Source: Megasphaera sp. (GTDB lineage Bacteria > Bacillota > Negativicutes > Veillonellales > Megasphaeraceae). From it: a stretch of DNA of 41,042 nucleotides. The stretch covers positions 1-41,042 of the forward strand of contig JALCDF010000009.1 in the NCBI GenBank assembly GCA_022641375.1. Direction: 5' to 3'. Below, piece after piece: positions 34,501 to 40,836 of the stretch; the first letter of the stretch is position 1, and each line of letters opens with the position of its first letter. The notes below the pieces were generated by a model. It was not told the DNA's origin. It saw only the letters and a program-made list of their open reading frames with translations, and did no database searches. The position numbers were made by a program, and so were the translations under genes.

Positions 34501-35133
34501 CTGAATAAACTGGGGCAGAAGACTACCGATTATGAAGGCGAATTGAAGGCGGGGAACATTCCTCAATGGTTTATCGATTCCTGTCATAAAATCGGCTATC
34601 TCTTCCCGAGAGCGCATGCCGTTGCCTATGTGATGATGGCTTTTCGTATTGCCTGGTTCAAAATCAATTATCCGCTGGCGTATTATTGTGCATTCTTTAC
34701 CATCAGGGCAAAAGCATTCAAGCTGTCGGCGATGATCCATGGACTGGACGGCCAGGTGCGGGCCATGAAAGAAATAGAAGCAAAGGGAAAGAGCGCATCG
34801 AAAATCGAACAGGATCTCTATGCCGCCCTGGAGCTGGCCAAAGAGATGAGCCTGCGGGGTTTTTCCTTTATGAATGTCGATATAAATCATTCGGCGGCGA
34901 CGAAATTCACTATTTGTGATGGCAAAATCCTGCCGCCGTTTACCGCTATTGACGGCTTGGGAGGCAATGTAGCTGAACAGATCGTGGCGGCCCGTAAAGA
35001 TCATGAATTCACATCCAAAGCAGACCTGAAGCTGCGCGGCAAGGTCGCGCAATCGCTGGTAGATACGATGGGTGAAGACGGCTGTCTGGGAACATTGCCG
35101 GAAGATGAACAACTCGATTTATTTGCGATGTAA
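31504..35133 (+). CDS. polC: DNA polymerase III PolC-type alpha subunit lacking the exonuclease domain
   Basis: Replicative polymerase. Order: divergent N-terminal domain with an acidic stretch ([17 protein letters not shown]), OB domain ([28 protein letters not shown]), PHP ([27 protein letters not shown]), zinc finger ([10 protein letters not shown]...CPECGTPM), palm ([27 protein letters not shown]), [13 protein letters not shown] and a C-terminal RNPA/duplex-binding part. In Bacillus PolC an RNase T-type 3'-5' exonuclease of nearly 200 residues is inserted in PHP after the VIYGxE strand; here GMEGYLFD passes to YHIIILAKN within six residues. Length about 1209 versus about 1437. ATG at 31504 has AGGA seven bases upstream; an in-frame TTG at 31444 lies inside a hairpin and is less likely. 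Confidence 0.95.
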   Translation: [1209 protein letters not shown]

Positions 35134-35139
35134 TTTTTC

Positions 35140-35168
35140 TCGACAAATGCTCCGGCGTGTCTTATAAT
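35140..35168 (+). promoter_or_regulatory. Promoter upstream of the YerC-like gene
   Basis: TCGACA (35140-35145) and a perfect TATAAT (35163-35168) with a 17-base spacer, directly after the polC stop codon. Confidence 0.7.
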
Positions 35169-35220
35169 GTAAAATGAATTTATTACAATAACGTGTGAAA
35201 GTGAGAAAACAGGTGCTGCC

Positions 35221-35562
35221 ATGAGTGTAAATGAAAAACTGAGGGATCATCTCCATGATCAGTTGTTTGACGCTATACTGGAATTACAGGATCGGGACGA
35301 ATGTTATGAGTTTTTTGAAGACATTTGTACGATCCAGGAAATGCATGCCATTGCCATTCGGTTGGAAGTGGCCAGGATGTTGAAGGCGGGAGATATCTAT
35401 GAAGATATCGTCAAAAAAACCGGTGCCAGCACAGCGACGATCAGTCGTATCAAACGGTGCCTTATGTACGGCAGCGGTGGATACAGTAAAATCCTGGACC
35501 GCATGGCCGGCAAGAATCCTGATATATTGAAAATCGAAGGAAGAAAAAATAAGGAGCGATAG
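35221..35562 (+). CDS. TrpR-like regulator of the YerC/YecD family
   Basis: Small DNA-binding protein of the Trp-repressor superfamily; YerC-type members are of unsettled function. The 113-residue all-helical protein has the family pattern [57 protein letters not shown], in which [13 protein letters not shown] is the recognition helix of the helix-turn-helix. It has its own promoter, and mscL follows by four bases. No tryptophan genes are near, so the TrpR name should not be taken as a function. Confidence 0.88.
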   Translation: MSVNEKLRDHLHDQLFDAILELQDRDECYEFFEDICTIQEMHAIAIRLEVARMLKAGDIYEDIVKKTGASTATISRIKRCLMYGSGGYSKILDRMAGKNPDILKIEGRKNKER

Positions 35563-35566
35563 CAGC

Positions 35567-36013
35567 ATGAAAAAATTTTTTGGAGAATTTAAAGAATTTG
35601 CTATGCGCGGCAATGTGCTCGATATGGCTGTCGGTGTTGTCCTGGGAGCTGCGTTCGGTAAAATCGTGTCTTCCCTGGTAACGAATGTCATCATGCCGCC
35701 GTTAGGTGTCGTGTTGGGAGGAATGGATTTTTCCAATTTCTTTATCTGTTTACAGAGCGGCGTACACCCGGCTTCGCTGGGTGAAGCACAGGCACAGGGC
35801 ATTCCGGTCATTGCCTATGGGATGTTTTTGAATACGGTCATTGAGTTCTTGATCATTGCCTTTGCCGTGTTCCTGGTTATCAGACAGATCAACCGCTTTT
35901 TCCCCAAACAGGAAAAGGTGGTACGGCTGTGCCCGTATTGCAAACAGCCAGTAGCAGATGATGCCGTACGTTGTCCTCATTGTACCAGTGAAATCGGTAA
36001 TCAGAGAGGGTAG
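35567..36013 (+). CDS. mscL: Large-conductance mechanosensitive channel MscL with C-terminal zinc ribbon
   Basis: Emergency osmotic-release channel. The N-terminal part is classic: [57 protein letters not shown] (helix 1), a short periplasmic loop, then [27 protein letters not shown] (helix 2). From about residue 122 the usual helical-bundle tail is replaced by [26 protein letters not shown], two CxxC knuckles of a zinc ribbon. Length 148. AAGGAG with an agcgatagcagc-like spacer precedes the ATG. The ribbon lies in the cytosol and might sense metal or redox state, or simply hold subunits together (inference). Confidence 0.93.
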   Translation: MKKFFGEFKEFAMRGNVLDMAVGVVLGAAFGKIVSSLVTNVIMPPLGVVLGGMDFSNFFICLQSGVHPASLGEAQAQGIPVIAYGMFLNTVIEFLIIAFAVFLVIRQINRFFPKQEKVVRLCPYCKQPVADDAVRCPHCTSEIGNQRG

Positions 36014-36016
36014 GAT

Positions 36017-36583
36017 ATGAAGTCGAAAATAAATGTTACTATTTTCCATAACGGGGATATGGATATTTTACGGGCCTCGGTGTATGAAGAACTATGGAAA
36101 GATTATAGTACTTTTAAGCGACGGGCTTCTGTGCAGACTGATAAAGGGACGGAGAAGGGCCGGTTCCTGGCACGCCGGTATGAACGGGCGGCCTTGTTGT
36201 CGTTGTATGCTTTTTTTGAAGGCGTAGTGGATAACTGGATGGATAAGATCAGCCAGGATCAGGTGGAATATCAGGGGTTGGAACAAGTCAGCCTGGAAGA
36301 GAAATGCCGCCATATTTTGCGATATTGTTTTTTCCAGACCTATACCCGGGCCAGTTTGGATTTTTCCCGGTTGTGGGAGTTTGTCCAGCGGTATGAACGG
36401 CATGATTTGTTACTGCTGGAATATGTGGATCACACCGTATTAACGGATTTGGAACAGGATATAGACGCATATTTTCATTTTGTCGAATCCATGACGGATT
36501 TAAAGCGTTTCCCGCCGGCGGACCGGTCAACCAATCATATCATCGACTCCCTTGGGGGCATGGTAAAAGGCTGCTGTAAATGA
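36017..36583 (+). CDS. Helical protein of unknown function after mscL
   Basis: I do not recognise the family. The 188-residue product is predicted to be mainly alpha-helical and soluble, rich in aromatic and charged residues (RFLARRYERAALLSLYAFFEGVVDNWMDKI; LWEFVQRYERHDLLLLEYVDHTVLTDLEQDIDAYFHFVESM). It has no signal peptide and no clear catalytic motif; the overall helical character loosely resembles HEPN-like proteins but the RX4-6H motif is not evident. It begins three bases after mscL behind AGAGGGTAGGAT, so it is co-transcribed with yerC-like gene and mscL. Confidence 0.72.
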   Translation: MKSKINVTIFHNGDMDILRASVYEELWKDYSTFKRRASVQTDKGTEKGRFLARRYERAALLSLYAFFEGVVDNWMDKISQDQVEYQGLEQVSLEEKCRHILRYCFFQTYTRASLDFSRLWEFVQRYERHDLLLLEYVDHTVLTDLEQDIDAYFHFVESMTDLKRFPPADRSTNHIIDSLGGMVKGCCK

Positions 36584-36592
36584 TGACGGTAG

Positions 36593-36621
36593 TTGCAAAT
36601 AACGGATAATGGTGATATCAT
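36593..36621 (+). promoter_or_regulatory. Promoter of the FMN riboswitch transcript
   Basis: TTGCAA (36593-36598) and TATCAT (36616-36621), spacer 17, about 30 bases before the aptamer. A second TATAAT at 36627 is an alternative -10. Confidence 0.6.
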
Positions 36622-36652
36622 AAACATATAATTCATAATAAATATTAGTTAC

Positions 36653-36782
36653 AGTCTTTGAGGCATGGTGAGAAAGGGAAATCCTTTCGTATTCCTGACC
36701 GGCGGTATAGTCCGCGACCTCTTTTTAGAGTTGACCCGGTGTGATTCCGGGACCGACAGTATAGTCTGGATGGGAAAAGACT
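36653..36782 (+). promoter_or_regulatory. FMN riboswitch (RFN element)
   Basis: The conserved RFN blocks are present in order: GAGGCATGGTGA, the core TGACCGGCGGTATAGTCCGCGACC, a P4/P5 region with TTGACCCGGTGTGATTCCGGG, and the 3' block ACCGACAGTATAGTCTGGATGGGA. P1 closes with AGTCTT (36653) and AAGACT (to 36782). P2 carries an extra hairpin (36672-36688). A terminator follows at 36825. High FMN should end transcription before the kinase gene. The aptamer call is firm. Confidence 0.93.
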
Positions 36783-36824
36783 TAGGGCGCAGAAGCGTTT
36801 GTTTGCTGTGCCGTTCTCATGCAT

Positions 36825-36852
36825 AAAAGACTGGCTTGCCAGTCTTTTTTTT
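36825..36852 (+). terminator. FMN-controlled terminator
   Basis: An 11-bp stem (AAAAGACTGGC / GCCAGTCTTTT, loop TT) with a T run. Its 3' arm AGTCTTTT repeats the 5' strand of riboswitch P1, so it can pair instead with the P1 3' strand AAAAGACT: a simple switch. Confidence 0.88.
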
Positions 36853-36898
36853 ATTTATTCAAATCAAAATGCCCCAGGGATGGAAAGGCGGGAGCAAT

Positions 36899-38422
36899 AT
36901 GGGAAAAAAATATTATATTGGATTTGATGCGGGGACACAGAGCGTGAAGGTCGCTGTCTATGACGAGGAAGGCAATTGTGTTGCCATGGACACGGATAAA
37001 ACGCATTTGTCGTATCCTCATCCCGGCTGGGTCCAAATGGATATCGATGAATATTACCAGCTGGTCAAACAGTGCATGGCGTCATGCAGCCGGCAGATGA
37101 GGGAAAAGAAGCTGGATGTCAAAGCTGTGCAGTCATTGATGGGCGATGGCATCATCTGCGGTATTGCCGGTATTGATGATGACGGCCATGCCGTAACTCC
37201 TTTCGTTAACTATCTGGACAGTCGAACGGCGGAAGATGTGGAAGCATTAAAACAGCAGCAGCTGCCTATTTGGGCAACAGAAACGGGAAATGCTGAACCG
37301 AATGTCATGTTTCCGGCAATGTTTGCCCGTTGGTTCATCAAAAATGTCCCTGCATTTCATGATAACGGTGTAAAATTCACCCATAATTGTCCGTATATCA
37401 TGATGCATCTGGCAGGACTCCGGGGACAAGACGCGTTTATCGACTGGGGCACCATGTCCGGCTGGGGATTGGGATATAATGTACTTACGAAAGAATGGTC
37501 ACAAGCCCAATTGGATATTTTGGGGATTGACCGGAAATATATGCCCCGTATTGTAAAGCCCTGGGATATTATTGGCAGGTTGTGTGAAAAAGATGCGGCG
37601 GAAACGGGTTTTCCGGCGGGAATCCCTATCTGTGCCGGTGCGGGAGATACCATGGAATCCATGATGGGCAGCGGCATATTAGAACCGGGACGGGCTGTCG
37701 ATGTGGCCGGCACGTGTGCCATGTTCTGTGCGGCTACGGATGGAATCGTGCCTGAATTATCTGTACCGGGGAGCAACCTCATCTTCAATTCCGGGACACT
37801 TCCTAACACCTATTTTTACTGGGGGATGGTCCGTACCGGCGGGTTGGCGTTGCGGTGGTTCAAAGATAACGTTGCCAAACATGAAGAGGACGAATATTAT
37901 AGCAAACTGGATGAGCTGGCCCAACGATTTCCTGCCGGCTGCGATGGCGCCATGTTCATTCCGTATCTGACGGGTGGAAATGGATCCTATCCGCATGTAC
38001 GCGGTACGTTCACGGGACTGACACTGGATTCGGATCAGGGTGCGATGTGGCGTTGTGTCCTTGAAGGAATCGGCTATGATTATATGGAAATAACGGATCG
38101 CTACCGTCATGCAGGGATTGACCTGACGCGGCTTATCATCACCGAAGGCGGCAGTCATGATGCGTTGTGGAATCAAATAAAAGCGGATATGCTGGATACG
38201 GAAGTAGGTACACTGGAAGTTGCCGGCGGGGCTGTTCCCACCAACTGCATCGTGGCAGCCTATGCGGCCGGGGATATACAGAGCCTGGATCAGGCATTGC
38301 GCCGCAGGTTGATCGTCAAACAGACGTTTTTGCCGCGCAAGGAAATTACGGCGATGTACCGCCAGCAATATCTACGACGTGAAGTCGTATTAAAGTCCTT
38401 GAATGAAGCGGAAAAAATGTAA
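36899..38422 (+). CDS. FGGY-family carbohydrate kinase (xylulokinase-like)
   Basis: ATP-dependent sugar or polyol kinase of the FGGY family, 507 residues. The N-terminal phosphate-binding loop is YYIGFDAGTQSVKVAVYDEEG, followed by PGWVQMDIDEYYQ, then GDGIICGIAGIDDDG and NYLDSRTAEDV. The catalytic Asp is in PICAGAGDTMESMMGSG (about residue 248), and the C-terminal ATPase motif is LIITEGGSHDALWNQIKADML. It is closest in general pattern to xylulokinases, but ribulose, xylulose or a polyol could be the substrate. ATG at 36899 follows GGCGGGAG. It sits directly behind an FMN riboswitch and terminator, an unexpected regulator for this family; a ribulokinase would supply ribulose-5-phosphate, a riboflavin precursor (speculation). 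Confidence 0.88.
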   Translation: MGKKYYIGFDAGTQSVKVAVYDEEGNCVAMDTDKTHLSYPHPGWVQMDIDEYYQLVKQCMASCSRQMREKKLDVKAVQSLMGDGIICGIAGIDDDGHAVTPFVNYLDSRTAEDVEALKQQQLPIWATETGNAEPNVMFPAMFARWFIKNVPAFHDNGVKFTHNCPYIMMHLAGLRGQDAFIDWGTMSGWGLGYNVLTKEWSQAQLDILGIDRKYMPRIVKPWDIIGRLCEKDAAETGFPAGIPICAGAGDTMESMMGSGILEPGRAVDVAGTCAMFCAATDGIVPELSVPGSNLIFNSGTLPNTYFYWGMVRTGGLALRWFKDNVAKHEEDEYYSKLDELAQRFPAGCDGAMFIPYLTGGNGSYPHVRGTFTGLTLDSDQGAMWRCVLEGIGYDYMEITDRYRHAGIDLTRLIITEGGSHDALWNQIKADMLDTEVGTLEVAGGAVPTNCIVAAYAAGDIQSLDQALRRRLIVKQTFLPRKEITAMYRQQYLRREVVLKSLNEAEKM

Positions 38423-38642
38423 GAAAATTTCAAAATTCACCATACATATCAGGAAAGAAAATGAAAAAATAAATTGTGAATGCATGCTAAAAGTTCATAG
38501 TATCACATAGTTTGATGACATTTTTCTATTGAATAATGAGAAATATGTATTTGACTACGCACATTTTGCGTAAAACGCATATAACATATTATGATTTTTT
38601 AAAATACGAGCTTTTTTTAGTGGATTTTTTCACAAAACGTGT
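38423..38642. other. AT-rich intergenic region upstream of hbd
   Basis: About 220 bases, strongly AT-rich, no open frame worth calling and no obvious terminator after the kinase gene. It holds alternating repeats ACGCA (38557), TGCGT (38567) and ACGCA (38575), the last two forming a perfect inverted repeat around AAA, upstream of the hbd promoter. Confidence 0.5.
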
Positions 38643-38648
38643 TATACT
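38643..38648 (+). promoter_or_regulatory. -10 element of hbd
   Basis: TATACT preceded by TGT and followed by a purine start about seven bases on. The -35 region (TGGATT, spacer 16) is a weak match, so an activator or upstream A/T tracts may assist. Confidence 0.5.
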
Positions 38649-38656
38649 ATGAATGT

Positions 38657-38695
38657 AAGCAGTGCATCTTATTTAAAACGTGCGTGCTTTTTTTT
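38657..38695 (+). promoter_or_regulatory. Terminator-like hairpin in the hbd leader
   Basis: AAGCA-g-TGCA (38657-38666) pairs with TGCG-TGCTT (38681-38689), followed by at least six T. It begins within a few bases of the predicted transcription start, so it is either an attenuator or a 5' stabilising stem. Confidence 0.55.
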
Positions 38696-38742
38696 GAGAA
38701 GTATAAAGTGAAAAAAATCACGCGAATAAGGAGGAGTTTGAA

Positions 38743-39603
38743 ATGTTTTGTAAAAAAGTAATGGTAATTGGTGCTGGCACTATGGGTTCAGGTATTGCTC
38801 AGGTATTTTTGCAACATGGTTGCTCTGTTGTTTTCAATGATATTAAAGATGAATTCATTGAAGGTGGCAAAGGCAAATTGAAAAAATCCTTTACTAAATT
38901 GGTTAGCAAAGGCAAAATCGACCAGGCTGAAATGGATTCCTGCATGGGCCGTGTTTCCGGTTTTGTAACACGTACAAAAGAAAATATGGCTGATATCGAT
39001 CTCGTTGTAGAAGCAGCTATTGAAAACTTGAAAATTAAATCTGCTATCTTCAAAGAACTCGATGAACTCTGCCGTCCGGATGCTATTCTTGCTTCGAATA
39101 CTTCTTCCCTGGCTATCACGCAGATTGCTGCTGCTACCAAACGCCCGGACAAAGTTATCGGCATGCACTTCTTCAATCCGGCACCTGTCATGAAATTGAT
39201 CGAAGTTATTAATGGTATTGCTACTTCTGAAGAAACATATGAAAAAGTTGCTGAATGCTCGAAAGCACTCGGTAAGACTCCTGTTAAAGTTGCAGACTTC
39301 CCGGGATTTGCTGGCAACCGTATCGTTATTCCGATGTTGAACGAAGCAATTCAGGCTTTGATGGAAGGCGTAGCTTCCAAAGAAGATATCGATAATGTTT
39401 GCAAACTCGGTTTCAATCATCCGATGGGACCACTCGCTCTTTGCGATTTGATTGGTAACGATGTTGTTCTCCATGTTATGGAAGTTCTTTATGAAGGCTT
39501 CGGCGATTCTAAATATCGTCCGTGCCCGTTGTTGAAAAAATATGTAAACGCTGGTTACCTCGGCCGTAAGACTGGCAAAGGCTTCTACGATTACAATAAA
39601 TAA
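38743..39603 (+). CDS. hbd: 3-hydroxybutyryl-CoA dehydrogenase
   Basis: Reduces acetoacetyl-CoA to 3-hydroxybutyryl-CoA with NAD(P)H in butyrate formation and chain elongation. The Rossmann motif [21 protein letters not shown] is at residues 6-26; the catalytic His is in [17 protein letters not shown] (about residue 140), and [20 protein letters not shown], then [21 protein letters not shown] follow. Length 286. AAGGAGG precedes the ATG. Codon use is sharply biased (GCT for Ala, GTT for Val), unlike the GCG/GCC-rich neighbours, indicating very high expression. crt follows after 141 bases with a hairpin between. Confidence 0.96.
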   Translation: MFCKKVMVIGAGTMGSGIAQVFLQHGCSVVFNDIKDEFIEGGKGKLKKSFTKLVSKGKIDQAEMDSCMGRVSGFVTRTKENMADIDLVVEAAIENLKIKSAIFKELDELCRPDAILASNTSSLAITQIAAATKRPDKVIGMHFFNPAPVMKLIEVINGIATSEETYEKVAECSKALGKTPVKVADFPGFAGNRIVIPMLNEAIQALMEGVASKEDIDNVCKLGFNHPMGPLALCDLIGNDVVLHVMEVLYEGFGDSKYRPCPLLKKYVNAGYLGRKTGKGFYDYNK

Positions 39604-39655
39604 GTTTTATTTAATCTGTGGTGGTATTGAATAAGGTTTATTTCGTGTACGACAT

Positions 39656-39700
39656 ACAAACAGGGACGTGGGATATCACGATATCACGTCCGCTGTTTGT
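39656..39700 (+). terminator. Strong hairpin between hbd and crt
   Basis: ACAAACAG-GGACGTG pairs with CACGTCC-g-CTGTTTGT, about 15 bp with one bulge. It is followed by CTCAATAAC and not by a T run, so it looks more like an mRNA-stabilising or processing structure than a full terminator. Confidence 0.6.
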
Positions 39701-39744
39701 CTCAATAACATTGTAAACTGATTGAAACAGGAGGGTCTCATAAT

Positions 39745-40530
39745 ATGGCATATGAAAATATTATTTACACGGCAGAAGATGGCATCGCTACTATTACCAT
39801 TAATCGTCCGAAGGCACTGAATGCGTTAAACCTGGCTACTGTTTTGGAATTAAAAGATTGCGTTGCTAAAATCGCTAAAGATACAGACAACGTTAAAGTT
39901 GTTATCATCACCGGTGCAGGTGCAAAATCCTTTGTTGCTGGCGCTGATATCACGGAAATGGCAACCATGAATCCGCCTCAGGGCCGTGCATGGGCACAAG
40001 TAGGGCAGGGCGTATTTACCGATATTGAAAACATGCCTCAGCCTGTTATCGCTGCTATCAACGGTTTCGCTCTCGGCGGCGGCTGCGAATTGTCCTGCGC
40101 TTGCGATATTCGCTATTGCGCTGAAAACGCTAAATTTGGCCAGCCTGAAGTAGGTCTTGGCATTACTCCTGGGTTTGGTGGTACACAGCGTTTGGCTCGT
40201 ACTATCGGCCGCGGCGTAGCAAAAGAATGGATCTACACAGGTTCCATGTATGATGCTGCTGAAGCATATCGCGTTGGTTTGGTCAACAAAGTAGTTCCTC
40301 AGGAAGAATTGATGCCTGCAGTTACTAAATTGGCTAAGACAATCGCTAAGAAAGCTCCAGTTGCTGTTCAGATGTCTAAAGCAGCTATCGTAAACGGCAT
40401 GAACTGCGATGTTCATACAGGTATCAATTACGAAGCTGAAGTATTTGGTATTTGCTTCTCCACTTCTGACCAAAAAGAAGGCATGGGTGCCTTTGTTGAA
40501 AAACGTAAACCTGCTTTCACAGGTAAATAA
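39745..40530 (+). CDS. crt: Short-chain enoyl-CoA hydratase (crotonase)
   Basis: Dehydrates 3-hydroxybutyryl-CoA to crotonyl-CoA, and probably the C6 homologue. The crotonase fold is clear: ITINRPKALNALNLATVLEL, the oxyanion-hole segment KSFVAGADITEMA, NGFALGGGCELSCACDIRYCAENAKFGQPEVGLGITPGFGGTQRL with the two catalytic Glu (in GGCEL and QPEVGLG), then GSMYDAAEAYRVGLVNKVV. Length 261. AGGAGG precedes the ATG. Same strong codon bias as hbd. No separate promoter is obvious, so it is likely part of the hbd transcript. Confidence 0.96.
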   Translation: MAYENIIYTAEDGIATITINRPKALNALNLATVLELKDCVAKIAKDTDNVKVVIITGAGAKSFVAGADITEMATMNPPQGRAWAQVGQGVFTDIENMPQPVIAAINGFALGGGCELSCACDIRYCAENAKFGQPEVGLGITPGFGGTQRLARTIGRGVAKEWIYTGSMYDAAEAYRVGLVNKVVPQEELMPAVTKLAKTIAKKAPVAVQMSKAAIVNGMNCDVHTGINYEAEVFGICFSTSDQKEGMGAFVEKRKPAFTGK

Positions 40531-40557
40531 TCGATTCATTGTAAACATGTAAACCCA

Positions 40558-40602
40558 AATAGTGTGATGGTTATCTTTTGATAATCATTGCACTATTTTT
40601 TA
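40558..40602 (+). terminator. Intrinsic terminator after crt
   Basis: Two-part stem: AATAGTG / CACTATT outside and TGGTTATC / GATAATCA inside, followed by a T run. Confidence 0.85.
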
Positions 40603-40748
40603 TGACAGCAGATGCTCCAAAAGTCTGGGGAATAGGCGTCCGTATTAATTAGAGGAATGTATGGTCCATGTGTAAGAAAGAGAAATATATCACACGATAT
40701 GGTACGTATTGGATACAACAAAAATATTTGACTTTTTGACTTTATGTA
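40603..40748. other. Intergenic region before the hrcA promoter
   Basis: About 145 bases with no gene. It includes a direct repeat TTTGACTT-TTTGACTT (40729-40744) just upstream of the promoter; otherwise nothing stands out. Confidence 0.5.
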
Positions 40749-40777
40749 TTGACAAATGGTCAATGGTATGCTATCTT
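40749..40777 (+). promoter_or_regulatory. Promoter of the hrcA heat-shock operon
   Basis: Perfect TTGACA (40749-40754) and TATCTT (40772-40777), spacer 17. Transcription starts near 40784, just before the CIRCE operator. Confidence 0.82.
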
Positions 40778-40788
40778 ATACATAGAAA

Positions 40789-40815
40789 TTGGCACTCATA
40801 TATACAGAGTGCTAA
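40789..40815 (+). promoter_or_regulatory. CIRCE operator (HrcA-binding site)
   Basis: TTGGCACTC-N9-GAGTGCTAA; one base differs from the consensus TTAGCACTC-N9-GAGTGCTAA. It lies between the promoter and hrcA, the standard autoregulatory position. Confidence 0.96.
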
Positions 40816-40836
40816 TAGGGAACAGAGGTGATATCA

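Noticed and set aside
40729-40744. CtsR operator upstream of hrcA
   Set aside because: The two TTTGACT units repeat with a period of 8 bases, while CtsR sites need heptads spaced by three bases (period 10).
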